A stretch of 64,000 nt of DNA from Odiellus spinosus (lineage: Eukaryota > Arthropoda > Arachnida > Opiliones > Phalangiidae), in the NCBI GenBank assembly GCA_963920705.1, contig OY987231.1, positions 7,123,424 to 7,187,423 of the forward strand, read 5' to 3'. Shown here one piece after another: positions 1-10,700 of this stretch (the first letter of the stretch is position 1; every line of letters starts with the position of its first letter). Under the pieces are notes generated by a model. The model was not told where the DNA came from. It worked only from the letters and a program-made list of their open reading frames with translations, and made no database searches. The translations under genes and the position numbers were made by a program.

Positions 1-360
1 ATACTTCACCTCTAATTTGACTAAATGACTCACTAAATTAATGTCAAAACTAAACCAGTTTTTTTAAGTCACGTTTGAAAATTAATTTAACTTCCACATT
101 CGATGTTTATTACGTTAATAAATGATAATTTATTTGACTAAATTACTGATTTATGTTTTTCATTGTATGCTAATTTTTTTTTCTAGTTTTGTTTCGATTT
201 TATCTTAATAATATTGATTTTTCTATAATTTACATAATGAATTGTAGCCACGGTATGAACATTTTTATCTGTCTTATCTCGTCGTATATAAAATCTTAGC
301 AAAAAAGGCAGTATATAAGATTCAAATTAGACATATAACAAAAGTAGATGAAATGAATTT
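1..360. repeat. Higher-order spacer, copy 1 (truncated by the window edge)
   Basis: From about 28 this segment is nearly the same as 1342-1668, about 1.31 kb away. Together with the minisatellite blocks it forms a longer repeat period. Confidence 0.9.
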
Positions 361-1336
361 ATCTCATTTTAGTAGCCAAACGAGACCAGAGTTTGTCTAA
401 TTTTAGTAGCCAAACGAGACCAGAGTTTGTCTAATTTTAGTTGTCAAACGAGACCAGAGTTTGTCTAATTTTAGTTGTCAAACGAGACCAGAGTTTGTCT
501 AATTTTAGTAGCCAAACGAGACCAGAGTTTGTCTAATTTTAGTTGTCAAACGAGACCAGAGTTTGTCTAATTTTAGTAGCCAAACGAGACCAGAGTTTGT
601 CTAATTTTAGTTGTCAAACGAGACCAGAGTTTGTCTAATTTTAGTTGTCAAACGAGACCAGAGTTTGTCTAATTTTAGTTGTCAAACGAGACCAGAGTTT
701 GTCTAATTTTATTTGTCAAACGAGACCAGAGTTTGTCTAATTTTAGTTGTCAAACGATACCAGAGTTTGTCTAATTTTAGTTGTCAAACGAGACCAGAGT
801 TTGTCTAATTTTAGTTGTCAAACGAGACCAGAGTTTGTCTAATTTTAGTTGTCAAACGAGACCAGAGTTTGTCTAATTTTAGTTGTCAAACGAGACCAGA
901 GTTTGTCCAATTTTAGTTGTCCAACGAGACCAGAGTTTGTCTAATTTTAGTTGTCCAACGAGACCAGAGTTTGTCTAATTTTAGTTGTCAAACGAGATCA
1001 GAGTTTGTCTAATTTTAGTTGTCAAACGAGACCAGAGTTTGTCTAATTTTAGTTGTCAAACGAGACCAGAGTTTGTCTAATTTTAATTGTCAAACGAGAC
1101 CAGAGTTTGTCTAATTTTAGTTGTCAAACGAGACCAGAGTTTGTCTAATTTTACTTGTCAAACGAGACCAGAGTTTGTCTAATTTTACTTGTCAAACGAG
1201 ACCAGAGTTTGTCTAATTTTAGTTGTCAAACGAGACCAGAGTTTGTCTAATTTTAGTTGTCAAACGAGACCAGAGTTTGTCTAATTTTAGTTGTCAAACG
1301 AGACCAGAGTTTTTCTAATTTTAGTAGTCAAACTAG
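361..1336. repeat. 34-bp minisatellite, block 1 (about 29 copies)
   Basis: Tandem copies of a unit containing CAAACGAGACCAGAGTTTGT and CTAATTTTAGTTGT. Most copies differ by single bases (TTGTCAAAC, TAGCCAAAC, TTGTCCAAC). There is no spacer between units. Confidence 0.97.
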
Positions 1337-1710
1337 ACTAAACTCACTAAATTAATGTCAAAACTAAACCAGTTTTTTAAGTCACGTTTGAAAATTAATT
1401 TCACTTTCACATTCGATGTTTATTACGTTAATAAATGATAATTTATTTGACTATATTACAGATTTATGTTTTTATTGTATGCTAATTTTTTTTCTAGTTT
1501 TGTTTCGATTTTATCTTAATAATATTGATTTTTCTATAATTTACATAATGAATTGTAGCCACGGTATGAACATTTTTATCTGTCTTATCTCGTCGTATAT
1601 AAAATCTCAGCAAAAAAGGCAGTATAAGATTCAAATTAGACATATAACAAAAGTAGATAAAATGAAGTATGATATATACTTGTACCTTAAAAGTACCATT
1701 TCGTTGTATG
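1337..1710. repeat. Higher-order spacer, copy 2
   Basis: A near copy of 28-356, sitting between two minisatellite blocks. A 99-codon open frame across it has no coding character. Confidence 0.9.
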
Positions 1711-2137
1711 TTTAATTTTAGTTGTCAAACGAGACCAGAGTTTGTCCAATTTTAGTTGTCAAACGAGACCAGAGTTTGTCCAATTTTAGTTGTCAAACGA
1801 GACCAGAGTTTGTCTAATTTTAGTTGTCAAACGAGACCAGAGTTTGTCTAATTTTAGTAGTCTAACTAGACCAGAGCTTGTCTAATTTTAGTAGTCTAAC
1901 GAGACCAGAGTTTGTCTAATTTTAGTAGTCTAACGAGACCAGAGTTTGTCTAATTTTAGTAGTCTAACGAGACCAGAGTTTGTCTAATTTTAGTAGTCTA
2001 ACGAGACCAGAGTTTGTCTAATTTTAGTAGTCTAACGAGACCAGAGTTTGTCTAATTTTAGTAGTCTAACGAGACCAGAGTTTGTCTAATTTTAGTAGTC
2101 TAACGAGACCAGAGTTTGTCTAATTTTAGTAGTCTAA
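1711..2137. repeat. 34-bp minisatellite, block 2 (about 12-13 copies)
   Basis: Same unit as block 1. The first copies have TTGTCAAAC and the later ones TAGTCTAAC, so the sub-variants are grouped. Confidence 0.95.
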
Positions 2138-2291
2138 TACCCTCTTCAGACGAGGCGTAATTAGCCGTGGTTTAATCAGATTTAATCGAGGTTTACATAG
2201 CCTGTTCAGTTCAATAAACCTCGGTTTATTTTGAATAAACCATGGTTAAATCTGATTAAACCGGCTAGTTACGCCTCGTCTGAAAAGGGTA
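2138..2291. mobile_element. 154-bp miniature inverted-repeat transposon, PIF/Harbinger-like, inside the minisatellite
   Basis: The ends are inverted repeats starting TACCCTCTTCAGACGAGGCG (right end TACCCTTTTCAGACGAGGCG on the other strand), about 45 bp long. The element is flanked by TAA on both sides (2135-2137, 2292-2294), while an uninterrupted repeat unit has TAA once. A 3-bp TWA duplication is typical of PIF/Harbinger. It has no coding capacity. Confidence 0.85.
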
Positions 2292-2715
2292 TAACGAGAC
2301 CAGAGTTTGTCTAATTTTAGTAGTCTAACGAGACCAGAGTTTGTCTAATTTTAGTCTAACATGAAAAAACTCGCATCTAATTTTAGTAGCCTTTTATACC
2401 ATATTCACTCAGTATTCAGACGAGGCGTAATTATCAGCTGTTTATTCAGATTTAATCGAGGTAAGCGTTTGTCTAATTTTAGTATCTTACAACGAGGCAA
2501 GAGTGTCTAATTTTACAAAAATTCAACGAGAATGAAATATGTCTAATTTTCGTATAACGAAAGGGATTATAAGTCTAATTCTAATATCGTAACGAGACGG
2601 GAATTTTAGTTTTAGTTGCGTAACGAAACGGAATTTGTCTAATTTCAGTAGCCTATCGAGACGGGAATGTCTAATTTTATTGATCTTACGAGATGGGTTA
2701 GGCTGATTGATTAAA
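2292..2715. repeat. Two intact, then decayed minisatellite units, with a half copy of the TACCCT element
   Basis: Two normal units run to about 2365. Decayed units recognisable by GTCTAATTTT and AACGAGAC continue to about 2700. At 2414-2462 is the left half only of the element at 2138 (CAGACGAGGCGTAATTA...TTTAATCGAGG). Confidence 0.8.
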
Positions 2716-2734
2716 CCCAAATTCCTCTTGAAAC

Positions 2735-2950
2735 TAGGACTATTAACTACTAGATACCTATCTTAATAGGTTCATAAAGAGTCCTCGAACAACATACAGA
2801 GACCTATTCTTTATCCATAGCAGTCCCGCAAGAGGTTTTGTTAGTTCCTATACATTTACCTGCATTGTTTGCCGTTAAAGGACCCTTATCATGCTAGTCA
2901 GATTTTGTTATTCATCTTTATTAAGATAGGTGTCAATTACTAAATAGTCG
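2735..2950. mobile_element. F5 foldback element (ends with CACCTATCTTAATA)
   Basis: The left side has GATACCTATCTTAATAGG and the right side TCTTTATTAAGATAGGTGTC, an inverted pair. It shares TTGTTATTCATCTTTAT with the F5 copy at 31757. It is non-coding. Confidence 0.6.
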
Positions 2951-3719
2951 TAGGTTGAACACGAGTTAGCCCAGAGCAATTAGAGGTAAAAATTCTACTG
3001 GGACTTATTCTCTACTTTCCATAGAAATATTATTTTTAAGAAACTTAAGACACGATCTTTGAGAAATTTTGAAAATGGATTTCGAAACATTTTTGCTCTT
3101 ATTAAGCATGTCTCAGTAGAAAAATTATGTTTCCATTTGAATTAGCCTGTCCCTAATTGGTTCTAGGTCAACACCTAATTACCCTGACTAGTTATAGTAT
3201 GGTACGTCTCAAGTTGGCAGCAGAGGGCCAAACTAGGTTAACCCTTGTATATAGAATTTTCTAGTGTGTTGAAAATATTTGGGCAATTACAGTGTTAATC
3301 TCGACTTTAATATTTACTATTTAATTTTCTAAATTAAATTAAATTTTCACTACCGAGATTTTAGGTTTTTCTTTTAACAGGACTGCCACAAATTTTATAT
3401 TTTATAATTCGGACTTTTCCAGGTTTTTTTACTAGTGTAAAAAAGGTGTTTTTGTTAGACAACAAAAGAGCGGGCTAAAAAGTGAATTCTACATTGGCAC
3501 ATTGGCCATCTCTAAATTGTCCAAAAGTTCTGGGCAATGTTTGTAAAACCTTCCAGTCTAACCGACGAACAACCGTTTCCCTGAACTTTGGACAATTCCC
3601 TAACTATTACACACTTTTTCAAATTTATAGATTTTTCTTGATCAGTGTCAACCTCTTGTTGCAAGTACTCAAAGATCTTATAACGCTACGCTATAGAGAT
3701 ATGCTTCTTCGCACACCCT
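2951..3719. other. Intergenic, no feature recognised
   Basis: AT-rich DNA. An 89-codon open frame at 3482-3751 shows no recognisable protein and runs into the repeat at 3735. Confidence 0.6.
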
Positions 3720-3734
3720 CTATGTCGTCGACAA

Positions 3735-4035
3735 ACTGGAGCGCCATCTAAGAGTCGGGGATAATACGTGACTATGATAGCACCTCCCCCTTTCCAACTC
3801 ACATCGAGAATGGAGAACACTTGTGTGACGCGTGCGTCAACAATATGCAAATTGATCTAATATGACAAGTTCCGCGCATGTTTGAAATCTCTTAAGCCTT
3901 AAGAAAGATGTATTTGTGGGCGCTTACCCATTTTGATAGATGGCGCTGGCAGCTTTGCGAATAATTGACGGTTAGAGTGACAGAACCTATAAATGGAATT
4001 CTTGGTTTTTCCACCGATTATCCCCGTCTAGCTTA
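3735..4035. repeat. Inverted-repeat segment upstream of ACSL with two CTCF-like motifs
   Basis: AGTCGGGGATAA (from about 3753) is inverted at TTATCCCCGTCTA (about 4018). Inside are GCGCCATCTAA (about 3742) and TAGATGGCGCTGGCAG (about 3937), which face each other and resemble the AGATGGCGC core of CTCF sites. Confidence 0.5.
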
Positions 4036-4567
4036 TGGTACCACCCGTCTCTAGAAGTCACTTTTCCCCAAAAAGGCATATCTCTATAGGGAGTCAGCAA
4101 GGGAGATATTGATACGTCAGAGGTTTCTATCTCTCACCTCGGTATCATCCCCCTAAGTGAGGGAGTTACAGTATTCGCCCTTACAAAGCGCTCCACCAGT
4201 AAGGGGGTTCCATGAGGTCAGGCCTTCTTTCCCCCGTGGCTCTTTGCTCTCTCCTAATTGTAAAATCTTTGGAACCAACCTATTTAAAAAGGTATAGGTA
4301 TAATAGTGGTTGTTTTTCATAATTGGGTTTAAAATAAATCAAAGCGCAAAAATGTGGGGGCAAAAATCCCTTAAAACGAATAAAAGTAGTAAACCGTTAA
4401 CCATCAACTGATAAGATAAATCACTTTAAAGTGTCAACTCGAAATTTTATTTTATCAATACTTAGAGATATACACCCGTATTTTTAATAAAATAAAAATG
4501 AAATCACAAGGCGATCTTCTGGGCGATAAAAATTCCTACTACCAAGGTATTTCGACCTCGCGAAATA
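4036..4567. other. ACSL 5' flank
   Basis: No clear TATA box or initiator could be assigned. The transcription start and any noncoding first exon remain undefined. Confidence 0.4.
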
Positions 4568-4593
4568 ATTTTATCTATTTTTTATAGTTCAAA
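4568..4593 (+). promoter_or_regulatory. Probable 3' splice site and short 5' leader before the ACSL start
   Basis: A T-rich tract ends in TATAG at 4587, followed by TTCAAA and the ATG. This fits an acceptor joining an upstream noncoding exon that was not identified. It could instead be unspliced leader. Confidence 0.45.
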
Positions 4594-4740
4594 ATGGACC
4601 ACTACCTGCAATACGTCGGTGGAACAGTAGGAGCGGCTGTTATAACAGGGGCAGCGATATCTACAGCCATGTATCTAGCTTGTAAAGCGCAACCCATCAC
4701 CCCATTAGTGGACTTAGACAATCAAACTGATGAACTACCG
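4594..4740 (+). CDS. Acsl: ACSL coding exon 1 (residues 1-49)
   Basis: The exon encodes the membrane anchor ([17 protein letters not shown]) and the linker ending NQTDELP. The donor is GTTAGA at 4741, phase 0. A TTTTTTATAG acceptor-like site ends at 4587, six bases before the ATG, so a separate 5' UTR exon upstream is likely. Confidence 0.85.
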
Positions 4741-7700
4741 GTTAGAGAAATTTTAATGATAAACTTCAATAAAGGGAAACTTCATTAAATGGAAACTTTG
4801 AGCTAAAAATGGAACAGCTTTTGAATTTATTTTCGGAATCACCGTGCCAAAAAACCTATTCGAGAATTTTTTCGGAATTTTTAGACACGTTTTATGTTCG
4901 TTAAATTAATTTCAAAAGTTTGGCAAAATTTCTATAAAAGTAAATATAAATAAGCTACGGTCACACCAGCATTTCTAAATCGATTTGAAACGGTAAAATC
5001 AAAACGATATTCAAATCGCCCGCCAGGAATCGTTTTAAGCAACACGCATTATCTTTATAAATCGATTTATCGTAGCTTCATCCCATATCGGTTGTTAAAA
5101 CCGAATCGGTACGAAACTGGTTCATGAAGCAGTTTTAAGAATGAAATCGATTCGAGAAAAGACGGTTTCACGTTCACGCGACTCTAGAGAAACGTTTTGA
5201 AACGGTTTAAATCGATTCCAAGGCCTCGTATGAAAGCGGCTTTATTAGAGCCTCTTGTAATGTTCTTACATTAAAAGAATAGGTAGGCGTTTGATGCCCA
5301 ACATCTTAGGCGTCAAACTCAGGCCTATTCTTTTAATGTTAAGACATGCGCTGTTTAAGCCTGGAATAATACGATTGGTCCGAATTAAGTTATTTACTTT
5401 TATAGAAATTTTACCAATCTTTCGATATTAATTTAAACACCAAAAACGTGTAAATGTTTTAAAAATTCTCGAATAAGTTTTTTCCCATGGAGATTCTAAA
5501 AATAAATTCAAAAGCTGTTCCATTTTAAAATTTCTCTTTAAATATTAAATTACATTCGACATGAGATCAGAAGCCGATGAAACCCTCCTTTGAAGTCTAC
5601 TACTCTAATGTTCCATATAGTGCTCCTCTCTGTATGGGTAAAATTCCCAATTTTACGGGATCCGAGGGGTCCTATTTCATACTCCCCTGTACGTCTACGT
5701 AAAATTGGAAAATCTCTTTCCCCACATACGACGACGTTTGGTTGACGAACTCCAAGGTTGCTATAAATAATCGCTGGACGAACTCCCGCTCCGAAAATAT
5801 CTACCGTTAGGAGGCGTACGAATCGCGCTTTTTGAAACTAACCCATACCATGGGCCAAGAAACGATAAATCCAGGACGTGACTCTTCCCTGTTTGAGGGA
5901 ATAAAATTCTCGGTCGGCCAAACAAACAGCCTTCGTACAGCGTTTGACGTCATATGACGTCACTTTGCTCCCAAAACGCCATAGCTTTGACTGTACAAAC
6001 TTGATCGCAAAAAAAGCGTCATCACGGTACGGTGAAGACGTAGCCTGTTTCTTTTAGTAGACGCTAGAGTTATGTCCTGGATTTATCGTTTTTTGGCCCA
6101 TGCCCATACAGAGAGGGGTAGACAAGACCCGGGAGTAATAGACTTTAAACGGAGGGTTTTATCGGCTTCTGGTATAACGTTTAAATTTAACGTGTACATC
6201 AAACCTCTTACATTTTTCTCTGGGGCCTTTAAATAACTATAAACCCTAAAACTCCAGACGGAAACTTATGTTTAATCATGTCTATCTTTATATTTCGTTT
6301 TATTCTGTGGGGATATAATTCAAGAACATCCAAATTACGATGACTAACTTAAAGGGAAACTTAGAAACTAAAAATGAAACAGCTTTTGATTTTTTTTTGC
6401 GGAAACGTTTCTGGTGTTTAAATTAATTTGAACATTTGATAAAGTTTGGAAGAAGGCGGAAATTATATGATTGGCCCGAATTTATACTTACATTCAAACT
6501 TAACCAAACTTTAGAAATTAATTTAAACACCAAAACCGTGTCTAATAAAAAAGATCGATTTTTGGCATGGTGATTCCGAAAATAAATTCAAAAGCGACTG
6601 TCCCTTTTTTAGCTCCAAGTTTCCCTTTAAATAAATCGGCCCCTCTAAAATTAGTAGAGCCTGTATACTTTTCAAGACAGATAACACCTATTTTCAAAAA
6701 TAAGAGGCTGTGTTCTTATAAGGCCATTTCCAAAGATCCTGAACGTATTAAAGGGGCTATCTGCAATTTTTAAATCCCATTTCAAGTCGCCTTTTTTCTA
6801 GCTTAGCACACGACTGTACAGTCAAAGCTAGGCTGTGTGCAAAAGGGAAAAGCATTTTAAAGGGGAAATTTCAGAGCAGATAGGGCCTTTAAGAAGCTGC
6901 ATACAGCTGAACTATCAGCCTGCCTCAAAAGTTAACCCAATGCTTTGGTTATTTTAGGGCTACTCTTGGTTGAGTGGTTTTTAGATGATTTAATAGCAAC
7001 TTTTCGACCCTTCCATTTTCAAATTAAATGGAAAAAAGTTGATAATTTGGTTGCTCTAAAATTGTGTGGAAGTTGCCTATTTGTTGCGTTACATATTCGT
7101 TTTGGTACTCAAAAACTAAAGAGAAAAGGTGACGTCGTTTTGCTTTGGTCATGCCCGGTAGTTTAATTTTATCTATAACACTACTCTCGTTTAAAAATGG
7201 GTTTTAAAACAAAGAGTACATTTCAAAATCCTTATTCTTTTAAATTAACGTTAATTATTTAATAAATTATGGACGTTATAGAAATCGTCGAACGTCACCC
7301 ATTACAGGATTTCTCATTAGCTCCAGAGAAGCGCTGGCTAAAACCATCGGCCAATCAGCTTCGTTCACAATAGTTGAACATTTTCGTTTATTATATTTTA
7401 AACTATTAAAGGGAGAATGCAGCAGCTAACAATCGGGGATTCTTTTTCGATTCGTTTAAATAAGCCACCACGATAAATAAAAATTACGAAACACATTATG
7501 CTAGCATATCAATTTTCAACTTACTCGGAAAGTAGGCTTAACAAGGATCCTTGTGAAGTTAGAATGAATTAAGTCTCGGACCAATTTGCGAAAGCGCGTG
7601 CCAGTAGATAGTTTGAAAAGTAGACCTATATATTATTGTGGGAATAAAAGCAGGCGCTTCTCGTAAAAAGTTTTTTTTTTTTTTTTCTATTGGAATATAG

Positions 7701-10700
7701 CTGCGTTCACACGAGACTTCGAAACCGTTTTGGAATGGTAAAAATTTTAATTTTAAGGTCACCTGTAAAGATCGTTTATCAAAGAATGGAATTTTAACAT
7801 TCGAAATGGCATGAAAACCATTTCAAAGTTGCTAGTGTGAACGTAGCTCAATATCTGCTGACTCGATTGGGGCCGTGTCAAAATGATCTTGCGTCAAGCT
7901 CGTGAATTTAATCAAAAGAAATTGAAAAAATTCTCTAGTATGTTTTTACAAAGGCGTGACGTCGGTTCTACTTTTCATTTCAATGTGCTTCCCAATCGGC
8001 TTACCCAATGAGGAAAAAATCATCTAATTTCGTCAAAATGGTTCAAATAGTTGCTATCATAAGAGAGGAGCTTACTTATGGCATGCTGCCGTCGACGTCA
8101 TCAGCTACGTAATAGCTAGAAAAAACTCAGTGCTCGTGAGCACCGAGCATTTCCTATGCTTATTTTTTCTATATCCGTGTCAGCTCTCAAGGTCGGGTCT
8201 CTCTCGAGTGACTTCTGAGCTCTCTGACCCCTAGCGTTTTATGAAAACGGAAATAACTGTCCTATATAACCTTAGCGCCACGTGATTTCGTGACGTAGTT
8301 AGCAACATTCGAACAAGATGTCGCACCTACAACTTATTTTATAATATCAACTATTGGAAAATTTCAACAGAATTCGACCAAATAGATCAAACAATTTTAA
8401 ATTCAACAAAAATGATATTTTAGATTTTAGTTCACTTTTGTTGAATTCGGGTTATTTCATTGGATCTATTTAGTCGAATTTGGTTCGGATTTTCCAATTT
8501 GGACCATTTTAGACAAAATAGACTCTTTCCTGATTGGTAAAGCCAATTTCTATGATAATTCTATGGGAGCACATTGAAATGTAAAGTAAAACCGACGTCA
8601 CGCGTATTAAAAAACAAATTGCATCGCGTTTTTAATAAATTTCGTGTGATTAAATTCACCAGCTTAGCGCGATATCAATTTGACAAGGGTTGAATCGAGT
8701 TAGTAGTTGCGTTTGTCTACTTTAAGGCCTAAAATTCTTTTTTTAACTTAAAACTTAATTAATTTAGGGTCCAGATAAAGCCAGAATTTCGAGATTGTGC
8801 GACTCGAATAAATACATCAAGCGCCTTTATGATGATGTACAAACTTTATACGATATCATGTATAGCGGAATGAAAATTTCAAGTAAGTGCCAAATATTGA
8901 AATATTCTAAACATTCAACAACAAAAATAACTGAACTTAAAATGAATCTATCTTCGTAGATGATGGACCGTGTTTAGGTTCGAGACAGACGTTAGATTCG
9001 CCGTACGAATGGATTAGTTACAGTCAAGTTAGTCTCGAAACTATAATTATATAATTTAAAGGAAAACTTGGAGCTAAAAATGGAAAAGCTTTTGAAATTA
9101 TTTCCGGGATCACGATGACAAAAAACCTATTCGAGAATTTTCAAAACGATTATTAGACACGTTTTTGGTGTTTAAATTAATTTCTAAAGTTTGAATAAAA
9201 GTAAATATGAATTCGGGCCAATCATATTGTCCTAACATTAAAAGAATAGGCCGGCGCTTGATGCCTATGACTTTGGACGTCAAACGCTGGCCTATTCTTT
9301 TAATGTTAGGACATTATAAGCTCTGTTGAAGGCTGAAATAAAATGATTGGCCTGAATTTATATTTACATTTCTTCAAATTTTGCTAAACTTTAGAAATTA
9401 ATTTAAAAACCAAAAACGTGTCTAAAAATTCTTTTTTGGCATGGTGATTCCGGAAATAAATTCAAATGCTGATCCAATTTTAGATCCAAGTTTCCCTTTA
9501 ATTTTTCAGCCCTAATTTGAATTCTTTCTAAACTTTCTTAAGGTTTTGGAGAGATGCAGACGATTCGGGGCTGGTCTTTTACAGTGTAACTTAACCCCGA
9601 GCCCTACGACTTTCGTCGGTATTTTTGCTAAAAATTCCGTAGAGGTTTGTGCTCAATTCTCAAATTAACGTTTACATTATCACGCGACTATCGTTAATTG
9701 TTAATGTTTCTTCGTATGTTTTAAATTAGTGGGTTCTGACGGAAAATGCCTGCTACCATTACTCTATGGTAATCGTCCCATTATACGACACTTTAGGCCC
9801 CGAAGCCTGTTCATTTATAATTCAACAAGGTATTACTTCTATTTAATTTAAGAACGTAGGATCTCATTTAAATTCGCTTTTTTTAAGTTAACGACAAGAT
9901 GAGACCATGAACTACAAAATGTGATGATAAATAATAAAGTTACTAATTATTACTATTAGAGAATAATTAAAAAACCGCTTACACATGAGGAAAAAACTAC
10001 ATCGATTTCTTTTATCCATTATTAATAAAGGTCCATGTTATGTATGTTCACGGCTTCTAAGGCACAGATATTTACTGTTACTAGAGCTCGGAATTCGTAT
10101 AACTTTTGACCATCGTGAATGTCAATCAGATATAATCCGTTCGCGAAAATATATTAGTTTCTTATTCGAGTTAACGCATACCTGAATTTAAGGCAAACTT
10201 TTTATTCGTACTAATTGTTATAGGAAATTTATACTTATACGAAATATTCATTGGCCGATAAGAAACATTTGAAACTCTAGTTTCTTCGCGGATTTTAGCC
10301 CAAATTGAGATCTAAAAGCTAGAATCATAATGTAATGATTTAGTCGCTGTTCCTTTCAATTTAGATTAAAATATAATTATTATATTTCATTATACACTGA
10401 TTTCGAGAAACTTCATATTTTTATCTTCGCATTATCCGTTTGAATAAACGCGTAATTTGTATATTAATGAAGCTTAAATTTATCTCCGGATAATTCGTCT
10501 CCATTTAATGCGTTTGTTTATGTAATTTGTGGTTTTATATTAAGCAAACAATTTATCCAAGATTAATAAAATATCTGAAAAAAGCGTAGTTATCAATGGA
10601 TAATGAATGGAAGTTATTCATTATCCGATTCCGAGCTCTAACTGACACAGCCATAAACTGCTATTATCTGCAAATATTTCCACAAAACTTGAGAAACCCT

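Noticed and set aside
361-1336. CRISPR-like appearance of regular repeats
   Set aside because: The units abut with no unique spacers, variation is scattered within units, and the DNA is eukaryotic.
1416-1715. 99-codon open frame
   Set aside because: It lies across the copied spacer of the minisatellite and has no protein-like character.
3482-3751. 89-codon open frame upstream of ACSL
   Set aside because: No family match recognised and it overlaps an inverted-repeat segment; the ACSL start is clearly downstream.
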